Made by a program: the position numbers and the translations under genes. Positions 35,670-45,629 of a stretch of 64,000 bases of DNA are shown here, in pieces; the stretch's first letter is position 1, and the number at the start of each line of letters is the position of its first letter. Below the pieces are notes generated by a model. It saw only the letters and a list, made by a program, of their open reading frames with translations. It was not told the origin of the DNA and did not search any database. The stretch is from Runella rosea (GTDB lineage: Bacteria; Bacteroidota; Bacteroidia; Cytophagales; Spirosomataceae), in contig NZ_CP030852.1 of assembly GCF_003325355.1 (NCBI RefSeq), positions 23,934 through 87,933 of the forward strand, given 5' to 3'.

Positions 35670-38558
35670 TTAGGCTGTTTCCAAAGTAACATCCTCTTTG
35701 TAAGCAGTATTTTCGGCAATAAGATTATAAACTAAATATGGGTCTAAAAGAAAAATAGTGCTGTCTTTCAGGGCATTTACCGATTGAAGATACACCGTTG
35801 GCGGTGGTTCTGGTTCGCGAAACCAATACCCGCCTTCGCTTATCCATTGCTGATTACCATCAGTTTCGAGCAGTTCAATTTCGCCTTCATACACAAACAA
35901 CAACGGTGGGCCTGCCGTACAATATCGATCCATGAGGAGGGTTTCGTAGGAAGTCAATTGAAGTTTTTGTAACGAAATGGTCATAGGTAGGAGCGAATCA
36001 GCGGGCAGTTTTTTTAATAAATCTATGGTCCGTATGGCGTTGAGTTTATTGATTAATAAATCTTCCTTTTTAAATCCGTGTTCTATTTTTTTGCAAAGGT
36101 CTGTTCGATGGCAATTGGGTAAAAACGCGGCCGTTTCCTTAAACTCTTCAAATGTCGTAGGGTATAATTGATGCAAAACATAAAGGGCCGTTTCAACAAT
36201 CACTTCGCTGTTTGAGTGTGCGCTAGAAATTAAGACGTATTGATTTTGGGAGTTTGGAAAATGCAATAAGCTTTGAATTGCGGAGGCCTTTAATTCACTG
36301 GAAAGCTGCGCAAAATCCCGGTTAATAATGTCAAGCACACGCTCTTCAGGAGATAAGTGTTGTTGTGGATAATTTTCGCGGCATTTTTGCACTTTGTCTT
36401 CAATCGTGTCTTCCTCAAAAATAGGGGCTAATTTTACGCGAAGGTCTTCGGTTAGGGCCATCGAAAATACTTCCTGTACAAAGCCTTGCGTCGCTTCGTT
36501 ATTGTTTTCGTATAAATCTTTAATTAAATCAAAATCCTGGTCTACAATCAAGACATTGAGTAAGTTAAATAGTTTTGGGGCTGTTTGTTTGGTTTCTTCT
36601 TCCAACGAATTGAGTAGCGGGGCTAATTCTGGCATTCTTCTAATGTCAGCCTGTGCGGCCATCAGCCAAACGACAAAGGCAGCCTTTTCGTCAATTTCAG
36701 CGTTGATGTGGGTGCGTTCGAGGACCGTTGCGGTATAACGATTTTGATTAAGTGCCTCAAACACCCGATCTCTGATGTGGGGATCGGGATGGTTCATTTT
36801 GGCTCTTAAAAAACGAGTTGAAGATAGTGTGTCGATTTTTTCAACAATACTGATGATTTCTTTTTGGGTTGCACGGTCGTTTTCTGTGCGGTTAAAAAAA
36901 CGCTCCAATTCTCCCATTACTGGGTCACCGATGGACGCTAAAGCGATTTTTGTGGGGAGTTTAAAGTAGTTTGACGTGATATTATTCAACAAATGTGGCC
37001 ATAATTCCATTTTTCGGATGTTTCCAGCGGCCAGCAGGGCCGCCCGTTTTACGCGGGGATTGGTATCCTGCATAAGCGCATCAATGTATTTGAATGCATA
37101 GTACCGGCCTGAGTTTTCAAGAAGGGTCACCGATTCAAGTCGTTCTTCGGGCAAGGGAGAGTTGGCCATTTTGATGACGATATCGAAATCGGTTTTTTTA
37201 CCAGCATCCTCCATTGGCATCACTGTTTCTGTGTTTTTTTTATCGCTCGAACTTTTACGTTTTGCAGATTCTTTCAACAGATTTTTCAACACGTTTCGGT
37301 AGAGAGATTGGGTACTGAACGCAACCCATAACCACACAACTAGTATGCCTACAAAAATGTAGGAAAGATAAACGGTGTCGATGAACGTAAAATAGGTCAG
37401 ACCTAAAAGCAATACACCAGCTACAATATTTCCTCCCGCTTTGGGGCCACCTTCAATCCTGCTCTGTAGTTCGAGCCTTTCCTCTGGATGTATGGGTTGG
37501 AAAAGCAATTGGTAAGAAGGGTCACTGATGGATTTTCGGACCGTACTCATCGCAAAACGGCTCATGACGATAAATGCAAAAAACACGTAGGTGGTACCAT
37601 AAAAGGTCCCATAGACGGCTGCAAACGCATAAAAGATGGTCAGAACCAAAGGTAATACGACCAAGCCGAGTTTTAATCCGTATTTTTCAATAAAGCGTCC
37701 GTACAGTAATGTTTTGATTAACAGCTCAATAATGGCGCAAAGTCCAAAAAATAACCCTAAAAAACCAGTTAATAATTCTTTGTCTGGAAATACTTTTTTG
37801 GATTCGACGGCAAAAATAAATTCAACATAAAACAACCCCATTACAGGAAATAATGCCAACATAAATACGGCGGTATAATACGGGGATTTGAAAAAATAAT
37901 TGAAGGTTTTTTGTTTTGGTTTTTCTTTTTCACGCGAGAAAATGGAAAGTTCTGATTTGTATCTTTTAGAAATCGTTACCATCAAAACCAAACAAAAGAC
38001 TAGGGTGCCGATTGATAAATACAACAATCCGTTGGTATCGATGAATTGTAATAAAAGAGGGACCGATAAATAACTTACAATGGAAGAAATGACGTCGCCA
38101 GTGGTGATAAAACTAACAAGGCGCTTGGCTTGTTGTAGATTGAAAATGCGGGAAACAATGGCCCAGAAAGAAATTCCGTTGACAAAAACAAAGACGCGGT
38201 TCCAGATAAATAGAAAAAAGTAAATCCATTTGTTGCCCGTAATAAAGTGACCAACAAGCAATGCAGTTACTGAAATAATCAAGAAAATAATCAAAAACAG
38301 TGCGATTTTTGAGAAGTAAACGCGTTCTTGAATTTTAGAAACAATGTATCCTAATGCATAAACAATGATACCACTGGCGATATACGCCTTTGGGAGCATG
38401 GTTCGGTCAAAACTATTTAGAAACAAAGACATCGTTGCGGTATAAAAAATAGCAACGGATACCCCCATAAAAAAAGAGTAACGCATGAAAGGGTTGACAA
38501 CCTTGAGGTCGCCTTCTTTCAAGTTCATCAGGTGATATAGTCGCTCTTTTTTTAACAT
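35670..38558 (-). CDS. Membrane transporter-like protein fused to HEAT repeats and a cNMP-like domain
   Basis: 962 residues from the ATG 38558 (a TTG two codons upstream is also open). About twelve hydrophobic helices fill residues 25-430, in an arrangement like the Npt1/Npt2 nucleotide carriers and MFS proteins. A cytoplasmic helical region follows with HEAT-like units (PLPEERLESVTLLENSG, DTNPRVKRAALLAAGNI, HPDPHIRDRVFEALNQ) to about residue 800. The last 110 residues resemble a cyclic-nucleotide-binding fold (LLFVYEGEIELLETDGN). Such fusions are known in Bacteroidota without a proven function. The gap to the next gene is 22 bp. Confidence 0.75.
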   Translation of the reverse strand: MLKKERLYHLMNLKEGDLKVVNPFMRYSFFMGVSVAIFYTATMSLFLNSFDRTMLPKAYIASGIIVYALGYIVSKIQERVYFSKIALFLIIFLIISVTALLVGHFITGNKWIYFFLFIWNRVFVFVNGISFWAIVSRIFNLQQAKRLVSFITTGDVISSIVSYLSVPLLLQFIDTNGLLYLSIGTLVFCLVLMVTISKRYKSELSIFSREKEKPKQKTFNYFFKSPYYTAVFMLALFPVMGLFYVEFIFAVESKKVFPDKELLTGFLGLFFGLCAIIELLIKTLLYGRFIEKYGLKLGLVVLPLVLTIFYAFAAVYGTFYGTTYVFFAFIVMSRFAMSTVRKSISDPSYQLLFQPIHPEERLELQSRIEGGPKAGGNIVAGVLLLGLTYFTFIDTVYLSYIFVGILVVWLWVAFSTQSLYRNVLKNLLKESAKRKSSSDKKNTETVMPMEDAGKKTDFDIVIKMANSPLPEERLESVTLLENSGRYYAFKYIDALMQDTNPRVKRAALLAAGNIRKMELWPHLLNNITSNYFKLPTKIALASIGDPVMGELERFFNRTENDRATQKEIISIVEKIDTLSSTRFLRAKMNHPDPHIRDRVFEALNQNRYTATVLERTHINAEIDEKAAFVVWLMAAQADIRRMPELAPLLNSLEEETKQTAPKLFNLLNVLIVDQDFDLIKDLYENNNEATQGFVQEVFSMALTEDLRVKLAPIFEEDTIEDKVQKCRENYPQQHLSPEERVLDIINRDFAQLSSELKASAIQSLLHFPNSQNQYVLISSAHSNSEVIVETALYVLHQLYPTTFEEFKETAAFLPNCHRTDLCKKIEHGFKKEDLLINKLNAIRTIDLLKKLPADSLLPMTISLQKLQLTSYETLLMDRYCTAGPPLLFVYEGEIELLETDGNQQWISEGGYWFREPEPPPTVYLQSVNALKDSTIFLLDPYLVYNLIAENTAYKEDVTLETA

Positions 38559-38579
38559 AATCAAGAAAATTTAAAAGGA

Positions 38580-39164
38580 CTAAAGGTCCAGCTTCATTAG
38601 GAAGAAAGGCCGTTCGGGCATTTCTGGGATGTTTTCAAGTTGAGAAATTAAGTTAAAACCCAGTTTTTGTAAATGCACAAGTCGAGATAATTGAGGGAAG
38701 GCAATCATCACTTTTGAGCCTACTTTTGCCGCTTCGTTAATGCGTTCATTGTCGAGAATTCTGGCAAAACCCTGCCCCCGATACGCGGGGTCGACCACCA
38801 AACGGTTGATGGAAGCAATGGGGCTTTTTTGAAAAAGCGGACGGTGTTCTTTATGCAAAAAATCAGCGTAGGGAACATCCTCAATGCACTCATGAAAACT
38901 TAAACGAGCCGCCGCGACTATGGTCTCATCTTTAGTAATAATCCAATGGTGTGCATTTTTGTCTATGGAATCTATCCACACCTCTTGTGAAAAAAAAGTG
39001 GGATTTATGCCGTTCTCATTACGCCAAGCCTTAATTCTGAAACGACCAATTTCTTCCATGCGCTCAGGAAAATAGCCCTCATGAATTACAAACCCGTCGG
39101 GTAAGGATTTAATTTTGTTTTTTTCCATTACCAAAAAGTCCAAAAAATCGGGTAAAGTGTTCAT
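38580..39164 (-). CDS. GNAT family N-acetyltransferase
   Basis: 194 residues. The acetyl-CoA-binding signature is INRLVVDPAYRGQGFARILD, with TIVAAARLSFHEC before it. The family acetylates small amines or proteins; the substrate here is unknown. The gaps of 21 bp and 6 bp to its neighbours place it in the signalling operon. Confidence 0.9.
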   Translation of the reverse strand: MNTLPDFLDFLVMEKNKIKSLPDGFVIHEGYFPERMEEIGRFRIKAWRNENGINPTFFSQEVWIDSIDKNAHHWIITKDETIVAAARLSFHECIEDVPYADFLHKEHRPLFQKSPIASINRLVVDPAYRGQGFARILDNERINEAAKVGSKVMIAFPQLSRLVHLQKLGFNLISQLENIPEMPERPFFLMKLDL

Positions 39165-39170
39165 TATGAA

Positions 39171-41771
39171 TTACTTTATTTCAAATAAAATACCCAGTGA
39201 AATATTTCGTTTTTCTTGCGGAAAACGCGAAGCTCCCACAATATTGTCGGCTTCTCTAATGCCTGGGACAAAGTATTCTTTGTTTAATAAATTATAACTC
39301 GTTACCTGCAACGATATACCTTTGATTATGTCGTGGTAGGTCAATGCACCATCCATGATGAAATATGGGTCAAACAGTTGGATGGGGTTTCGGCTGCCAG
39401 AAGTTCCAGCTCCCGTTTTGCGGGCACCCACATAATGAGAGGTGATGTTTAGCCTCAGACTTTTAGTGAATTGATAATTTGCACCGATGTTGAACGAAAA
39501 ATCGGCAATATCGCTGATGCGTAAATTTGAGGTTAAGTCGAGCGGATTAGTGTACGTAAAATTACTCCAAACGTTGAGTTTGTTCCATTGATAGTTAGCT
39601 TCGGCCTGAATACCCCAAATCCGCTGACGCCCAATTCCCTGAAATTGATTGGTTTTGGTGCCGTTTTCCAATACTACCGAGGCCAACCCCACCGCATTGC
39701 TGTAATTGGCGCGGTAGGCAGCAACGGTAATATTAAGGTCTTTGATGGGTTTGTAGTAAAGGCTGAACTCTAAGTTTCTCACTTTTTCGGGTTGTAGTGT
39801 TGGGTTGTTCAGCCGTCGTTCGGCGGTGGTACCGTATTTTTGAAGGTACGAAGCATCTTTAAACGCTTCCGCATAAATTGCCTTTAGAATAACGTTTCCT
39901 TTGCTGTAAATAGCTGATAATCTAGGGTTTGCTACCATACCATACCCGCCATTGTTTCTTACTCGGTTGTTGTCTACCCGTAATCCGCCAACTAAACTAA
40001 GTGATTCAGAATAACGATAAGTGGCTTGGGCATAGATTCCAACATCAAAAACACGAAAATTGTTACCACCCCTAAGGGTATCAGCTGGAAAACCTTGCTC
40101 TTCGGGATTGCCAGTGCCAGAGGTAACGTAATTCCCCTGAATTATGCTGTTTCGGTACTCTACACCACCATTGACGTCTAGGTTGAGTAGAGGACTCCAT
40201 AGCGCCCGAAATTCGTTACGGAATTGGTTAGAAACACGGTAATTATAAGTAGTAGAGTAGGTAGGGCCAGTGCCCGCGGCTAAGTCGGCGATTCCCAGAC
40301 GAGCGTTGTAATATCCGCGATAAGAGGGGAGATTGGTGCCTCCGTCTATCTCGTGTAAGCGGTAGGATGAAAGGTTGATAATCTGGAATTTATCATTTAT
40401 CACCTTGTTGTAAGTTACGGCAAAACTTCGGTAATAGGTGATCCAGCGTCCTAGATCGGCTGTATTGATTCGGGATAAGTTTGTATACCATGGCACTGCC
40501 CCTTCGTCGGTTTTCCAGTTGGTGATGGCTATGGTTAGTTCTTTAAATTCGATTTTGGTTTTCATGTACCAGTTCTTTGAATAATCATTGAACTGGACTG
40601 GTTTATCTAAGGCATTCCCGTTAAAAAGTCTATTGTCTAGTTCGGCTGCTTTTTCGGCCCCTTTCGGGGTTAGCCGAAGCGCACTAGGTACACCGTTGGT
40701 GAATTCAACGTTGAACAAATCTGAGTTTGGAAACTTGGTCAGGAGTTGGGTATTATTGATGTAATTTAGGGCATCGGTACCCGTTCTATCCAGTCGTGTA
40801 CCGTAGGCTGCGGGGTTACGGGCGTCGTAGTTCCATTCGGGGTATTTCGACAAATTCATTTCGTTGGATTCAAACAGTCGCCCTGTGACCGAAATGGCCA
40901 CGTCTTTGGTTTTGACTGCTATAGTTCCGTCCGCATACCGCGTTTTCCATGTTCCTGATTTTACTTGACCATTGAATCGTACTTTATTGTTGCCGTCAAT
41001 AATCTCGCGGTATTTTTTTGTAATAATATTTATCACTCCCATAAAGGCGTTGTTGCCGTACAAAGTAGAAGCGGGCCCGTATACCACCTCCACACGGTCT
41101 ATGTCGGAAAGCGTATATTGACGTGAGATGGGGATATTATCTGAGGCCAAATCGTTTTCTTCCACCCCGTCAATGAGCATCAACATTCGGTCGTTGGAGG
41201 TGGACCGATAGCCCCGCGTGTAGAAATTTGAATAGCCGGGGCCGTTACCTTTGGCAATGTCAAACCCTGATAAATCGTGCAGGAGTTGTTCTAAGTTTTG
41301 ATAGCCCCGCCTGATAAAATCTTTTTCCGTAATGACGATTACCGTGGCGGGTACTTTCAGCACGTTTTCCGCCCTTTTTGATACTGAGGTAATTTGTACA
41401 ATGCGTTCCTGCGAATCTTTGATGCGCTGAAACATATCTTTGAATTGGGGCGAAGCCGCAAAATCAGGGTCAAAATTGGGGTTTATAGCCAACAAACTCT
41501 GAATGGATTCGGCGGCTCTGGCGCTTGAGTCCATGGCCAAGTGCGCCATTGCCAGTATTTTGTAGGCTTGAACTTTAGCCGTTGGCGAAAATTCTGTTTT
41601 CAAGCATGGCAGAAGAATTTGGAAAACTTCATCAAAGTTGCCAGTGGTGTACTTTTTTTCGGCTTCGGGAATACTCACTGTTTCATCACAGATTTGCCCC
41701 ATTGAGCACACAGCCTGTAAGCATGCCCCAATCAAAATTCCCCATTTTATCAGTTGTATAATTTTTATCAT
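39171..41771 (-). CDS. TonB-dependent receptor with an N-terminal TPR-like domain
   Basis: About 866 residues from the ATG 41771, which gives the signal peptide MIKIIQLIKWGILIGAC ... SMGQ. The first mature region (about 20-110) is helical and TPR-like (VQAYKILAMAHLAMDSSARA), in place of the usual CarboxypepD_reg domain. The plug follows (VPATVIVITEKDFIRRGYQN, IDRVEVVYGPASTLYGNNAF), then the barrel ending SLGILFEIK. It takes up an unknown ligand through the outer membrane. It is unusual for it to be embedded between regulatory genes. Confidence 0.88.
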   Translation of the reverse strand: MIKIIQLIKWGILIGACLQAVCSMGQICDETVSIPEAEKKYTTGNFDEVFQILLPCLKTEFSPTAKVQAYKILAMAHLAMDSSARAAESIQSLLAINPNFDPDFAASPQFKDMFQRIKDSQERIVQITSVSKRAENVLKVPATVIVITEKDFIRRGYQNLEQLLHDLSGFDIAKGNGPGYSNFYTRGYRSTSNDRMLMLIDGVEENDLASDNIPISRQYTLSDIDRVEVVYGPASTLYGNNAFMGVINIITKKYREIIDGNNKVRFNGQVKSGTWKTRYADGTIAVKTKDVAISVTGRLFESNEMNLSKYPEWNYDARNPAAYGTRLDRTGTDALNYINNTQLLTKFPNSDLFNVEFTNGVPSALRLTPKGAEKAAELDNRLFNGNALDKPVQFNDYSKNWYMKTKIEFKELTIAITNWKTDEGAVPWYTNLSRINTADLGRWITYYRSFAVTYNKVINDKFQIINLSSYRLHEIDGGTNLPSYRGYYNARLGIADLAAGTGPTYSTTYNYRVSNQFRNEFRALWSPLLNLDVNGGVEYRNSIIQGNYVTSGTGNPEEQGFPADTLRGGNNFRVFDVGIYAQATYRYSESLSLVGGLRVDNNRVRNNGGYGMVANPRLSAIYSKGNVILKAIYAEAFKDASYLQKYGTTAERRLNNPTLQPEKVRNLEFSLYYKPIKDLNITVAAYRANYSNAVGLASVVLENGTKTNQFQGIGRQRIWGIQAEANYQWNKLNVWSNFTYTNPLDLTSNLRISDIADFSFNIGANYQFTKSLRLNITSHYVGARKTGAGTSGSRNPIQLFDPYFIMDGALTYHDIIKGISLQVTSYNLLNKEYFVPGIREADNIVGASRFPQEKRNISLGILFEIK

Positions 41772-41796
41772 TGTACAGGTCATTTTCAAAGTAACT

Positions 41797-44700
41797 TCAC
41801 TTTAATGCCGTTTGTACTTTTGTGAATTCGACATCTTTTCCAACATATTTATTCCATTCATCAACGGTCATATCCCGGGTGATTTTTTTGCTTACTTTGG
41901 CATATAGTTCATCAATGCCAATATCCCAGAGTCGAACTGTACGGTCAGCGCCATAAGAGATAAGTTTTTTGCTATCTTTCGTAAAACGTACGCCTGTTAC
42001 CCATGTGTTAAAATCATTGATGACAATTGGCTGTTGCTGGCGCGTAATATCTTCGTAATTAAAAAGATGAACCGACCAATCAAAACTGCTCGTTGCCACC
42101 AAATTGCCATCGGGAGAAAAGACTATATCACTGACGGTCGAATTGTGTTTACCAAGTACTGTCGCCGCTGAGAATTCAACGATTTTGTCGTTATTATAAT
42201 CCCATACCGTTAAGACCCCAGCAGAGTTTCCAGTCAATATTTTTCTACCGTTGGGGCTAAATGCCAGCGCGGTTATGCGGGCACCCATTCCGTAAAATGC
42301 AAAAACATCCGGCGCTTTTTTTAAATCATTTAGCTCAAAAACAACGACTTTCTCTTTTGAGCCACAAACAATTTTTTTGCCGTCTGGACTGAGTTTTGCA
42401 CAAAAAATATCCATCCCAGAGCGCAGGTTGGCCACGGAGTCAATGCCGTTGGCCGATAGATTCCACGTTCGAACATTCCCATCGTTGCTAACTGAAACCA
42501 CCGTATTGTTTTCGGCTAACAACAGCGAATGTATTGGGCTGCGGTGCCCCTTCATTACAACGGGAACTGGGGTAGGGGAGTCGATATTCCAACTGAAAAG
42601 GGTCCCCAAGGCCCCTCCAGCAATAAGCTTTTTCTCATTATTGTCTAAAATAACCGCCCTAAATCCCTCCGTTGACTTATTGCCTCGACTGAATGAACGG
42701 ATGGGCTGAATGGGGCTAAGGCCATAGTCCCAGAGTTTAATGGTGGCGTCGTCGCTACCAGAGGCAAAAATATTATCGCCTGATTTTACACCTACGGCCA
42801 CAGAGCGCACCACGTCGGAGTGCCGGCGTAGTATTACTTTCGCATTTGTTCCCGCAGCTTTGGCTAGGGCATTAAAAATATCAGGGTTGCTTTTTTCGCC
42901 TTGGCTTTTCAGGTTGAGGTTATAGGCATGCAGTGCCAGCAAAGCAGGTAATTCATCCTGTGAATTTTCGGGCATCTGGAATGATTGAATGGCAATGGCC
43001 CGGGCAATTGCTTTTACTTTTTGTCGTTCGGCATCTCGCTTGGCATTCTCGGCGATGGTTCTTTGCCGTTCAGCTTCGCGGCTTGCTTTTTCTGCCTCGT
43101 CCTTTCGTTTTTCGGCTTCACTTTTGGCGGTTACGGCGATTGTTTTTTGGTTTTCAGCGTCGCGCCGGGCCACTTCTGCTTTGTTGCGTTGTTCCGTTGC
43201 AGCCTGCTGCGCAACAATCGCTTCTTGTCGCTGAATCTCCGCCTTACGTTGTTCCGTTACTGCAATCCGTTTTTGTTCTTCGGTGAGTTGTTTTTGAGCT
43301 TCGGCAATTTCTTCCTGTTGTTGGGCAATTCTTTTTTGTGATATTGCTTCTCGTTTCTGGACTTCTGCCTTTTTTTGTTCTGACAATGCTAGTTGCTCCT
43401 TTTCTAAGGATTCCTTTTCACTTTGTTGGGCTTGTGTTCGTAGAATAATGGATACCACCAAAAACATGAGTGACAACAAAGACCCTATTCCCAAGGCAAT
43501 GGCAAATTGGCGGGTTCGTTTTACCTCTTTTTTGTGGCGACTTTCTTTATTTTGTACCTCAAATTCATACTGACTGCGGCTGTATTCAAGGTAATTAATG
43601 GCTCTTTCAAAATAGGGATCATAGCGGAGTGCCCATTCTTTGTTGGGACGGTTTTCTTTCAACCACCTCAAGCCGATTTGTAATTCGGGATTTACCCATA
43701 AACCAGTTTTTCCTTGTTGGTATAAATCGGCCGAAAAACTCAGGTTTTTGTAAAGTTTCGCGGATTCACTTTCCTCATCTACCCACGTTTTTAGGCGTTT
43801 CCAGAGGTAAGTGAGGCGCTCGTGGGTGAGGTCAACTACGGATGCATCAGACAACGGTGTGGAGTAGGAGGGTGAAAGAAAAGAAGTCCCCAACTCGCGC
43901 AAGCGGTCAATGACATCTAAAAGCAAAAATTCATTTACCCCTGTTACTTTTTTGATGGTTGCCACCGTGGTCGGGCTAACAACACCGACATCACCTGAAC
44001 CAACGACAATTAGGGACTTGAAAAGTTTTTCGGTTACCTGTTTACGTTTGGCATCAAAAACATCTTGATAAATTTCTTCGGCGTGGAGTGAAAGCGCATC
44101 TGACATGGTACCGATGGCTTCATAGTCCTGTTCATCAATCGGCTGCTGCGGTGATTTGTGGACTTGCCAATAGTCCCACGTGCGCATGAGTGAATGTTGA
44201 AGTACGGGAAGTTGGTCGGTTTTACTGCCGATGTCGCCCAAGAGACGATCTACTAAAGTGGGTGAAATGTCTACTCCTACAGTTTCAAGTGGTCCGTTGA
44301 TGGCCTGGATGATTTCGGCGTGGTTCATCTTGGGCAATAGATAATACCCACGGTTGATGGCTTCGGTCAGGCCGTTGTAGTTAGTGCAATAATCTAAGTA
44401 ATCGGAGCGCATTGTGAGCGCCACATGGATTGGCAGCGTGCGTTGCTGAATCAGGCGGATTAAAAATTCAATAAAAAGAATCGTTTCATCACGGTCGGTA
44501 GTGATTTGCGCTTCTTTTTGGCGGTAGCGAAAAACCTCTTCGAATTGGTCAATGACCAGCAGGATGTTTTTGTCACCGAAAAGCTGAAAAACTTTAGTTA
44601 AACCGTCAGAATCATTGAAAATAAACGATTCTAGGTGATTAATGATTTCTGGGGAAGAACTACCGATGTTATATTTTGAAACGTAATCGGTAAGAATACT

Positions 44701-44988
44701 TATTAGGTTTTTTATGGGGTTAGCACCCGGTTTTAAAATGAGAATATGCCAGCCATTTTCGTTCGTGTTTTCCAATCGGTTTTTTTCCAGTGAAGGAATC
44801 AAACCGGCTTTAATTAACGAAGATTTTCCACTTCCTGACGAACCGATAATGGCCAAAAACCGCGAGCTACTTAATTTTTCTCTCAGTTTTTTGACGTGCG
44901 TTTCTCTTCCAAAAAAAAGATTTGCGTCTTTGGAGTCAAAACTTCTCAGTCCAGGGTAGGGATTCGCATAAGTTCTGTTGGGTGCCAT
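41797..44988 (-). CDS. Membrane-anchored nSTAND1-WD40 NTPase
   Basis: 1063 residues. An nSTAND1 NTPase at about residues 7-420 starts NPYPGLRSFDSKDANLFFGR and has the Walker A IGSSGSGKSSLIKAG and the Walker B region NILLVIDQFEEVFRY. A membrane helix (FAIALGIGSLLSLMFLVVSI) lies near residue 500, followed by about 190 residues of Lys/Glu/Gln/Ala-rich coiled coil and WD40 repeats from about 720 to 1035 (FASGSDDATIKLWD, NLVATSSFDWSVHLFN, LISYGADRTVRLWD). STAND proteins are signal-triggered switches that oligomerise; the WD40 part would sense a ligand or partner. No effector domain is visible. Confidence 0.88.
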   Translation of the reverse strand: MAPNRTYANPYPGLRSFDSKDANLFFGRETHVKKLREKLSSSRFLAIIGSSGSGKSSLIKAGLIPSLEKNRLENTNENGWHILILKPGANPIKNLISILTDYVSKYNIGSSSPEIINHLESFIFNDSDGLTKVFQLFGDKNILLVIDQFEEVFRYRQKEAQITTDRDETILFIEFLIRLIQQRTLPIHVALTMRSDYLDYCTNYNGLTEAINRGYYLLPKMNHAEIIQAINGPLETVGVDISPTLVDRLLGDIGSKTDQLPVLQHSLMRTWDYWQVHKSPQQPIDEQDYEAIGTMSDALSLHAEEIYQDVFDAKRKQVTEKLFKSLIVVGSGDVGVVSPTTVATIKKVTGVNEFLLLDVIDRLRELGTSFLSPSYSTPLSDASVVDLTHERLTYLWKRLKTWVDEESESAKLYKNLSFSADLYQQGKTGLWVNPELQIGLRWLKENRPNKEWALRYDPYFERAINYLEYSRSQYEFEVQNKESRHKKEVKRTRQFAIALGIGSLLSLMFLVVSIILRTQAQQSEKESLEKEQLALSEQKKAEVQKREAISQKRIAQQQEEIAEAQKQLTEEQKRIAVTEQRKAEIQRQEAIVAQQAATEQRNKAEVARRDAENQKTIAVTAKSEAEKRKDEAEKASREAERQRTIAENAKRDAERQKVKAIARAIAIQSFQMPENSQDELPALLALHAYNLNLKSQGEKSNPDIFNALAKAAGTNAKVILRRHSDVVRSVAVGVKSGDNIFASGSDDATIKLWDYGLSPIQPIRSFSRGNKSTEGFRAVILDNNEKKLIAGGALGTLFSWNIDSPTPVPVVMKGHRSPIHSLLLAENNTVVSVSNDGNVRTWNLSANGIDSVANLRSGMDIFCAKLSPDGKKIVCGSKEKVVVFELNDLKKAPDVFAFYGMGARITALAFSPNGRKILTGNSAGVLTVWDYNNDKIVEFSAATVLGKHNSTVSDIVFSPDGNLVATSSFDWSVHLFNYEDITRQQQPIVINDFNTWVTGVRFTKDSKKLISYGADRTVRLWDIGIDELYAKVSKKITRDMTVDEWNKYVGKDVEFTKVQTALK

Positions 44989-45023
44989 ATTAAAAAAAGA
45001 CAGTCAAGGGTTGCCCCTTTGGG

Positions 45024-45449
45024 CTAGGGACTTTTGATATCCACTACAAAAATATTTCGATTTCGGTTATTCTTGTACTCATAAGAAAAATCACTTACGC
45101 CAGTGATGGTAAGGTAAATTCCTAGTCCGCCGATGGGCCTTTCTTCCAGTGGCAGATTGAAATCCTCCTCATCGGGGAGTTCACGTGTGGTAGGGTCAAA
45201 GGGCGATGCATCATCCTCAAAGATTACTTTAAGTTGATGGGGGGTAGCTTCGCTTAAGACGTCAATATTTCCCTCTAATCCGGCATTTTGATAACCGTAT
45301 AAGATGATGTTTGTCGCAATTTCATCGACCGCTACCAGTAAATTATAGGTTGCTTTTTTGTCTACTCCCGCCTCTTGGGATTTTTCTTTGACGTACTGCC
45401 GAATGGCATCAAGCGAGTCAATGGTTGCCGGAAAGGATTTCAGTTCCAT
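45024..45449 (-). CDS. RsbW-like anti-sigma factor kinase (GHKL ATPase)
   Basis: 141 residues of the HATPase_c_2 family. The N box is VAVDEIATNIILYGYQN, the G1 region FEDDASPFDP and the G2 region PIGGLGIYLTITGVSDF. Such kinases phosphorylate STAS proteins and hold a target in check, released by a PP2C phosphatase. All three components are present in this window. No sigma factor gene is nearby, so the target is unknown. It is cut off from the upstream STAS gene by a hairpin. Confidence 0.9.
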   Translation of the reverse strand: MELKSFPATIDSLDAIRQYVKEKSQEAGVDKKATYNLLVAVDEIATNIILYGYQNAGLEGNIDVLSEATPHQLKVIFEDDASPFDPTTRELPDEEDFNLPLEERPIGGLGIYLTITGVSDFSYEYKNNRNRNIFVVDIKSP

Positions 45450-45534
45450 TTGTTAATTGACAAAGTACGAACGATGATTGAGTTAATTCTCTATACGAAG
45501 CTTAAATGTTGTTGGTTGCTTTTAGCTTTAAAAC

Positions 45535-45591
45535 AGATTTAAGTGGCTGAGAGATAGTTTTGTAAAACCGCTTTTCAGCCACTTAAAATCT
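45535..45591 (-). terminator. Intrinsic terminator between STAS and RsbW-like genes
   Basis: AGATTTAAGTGGCTGA (45535-45550) pairs with TCAGCCACTTAAAATCT (45575-45591), one bulged base, in the 180-bp gap. The minus-strand stem is followed by GTTTT. It would end transcripts of the STAS-GlgX side, at least in part. Confidence 0.6.
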
Positions 45592-45629
45592 ATTTTATGT
45601 ATCCAAAAACATTTACTTGCCGTGTTGAC

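Noticed and set aside
42933..43341. Plus-strand open frames over the STAND gene coiled coil
   Set aside because: They are shadows created by the repetitive Lys/Glu/Gln codons of the coiled coil on the other strand; their translations are low-complexity.
41797..44988. Avs-type anti-phage defence gene
   Set aside because: There is no effector domain or defence-island neighbour; the context is signalling genes. Retained only as a possibility in the finding.
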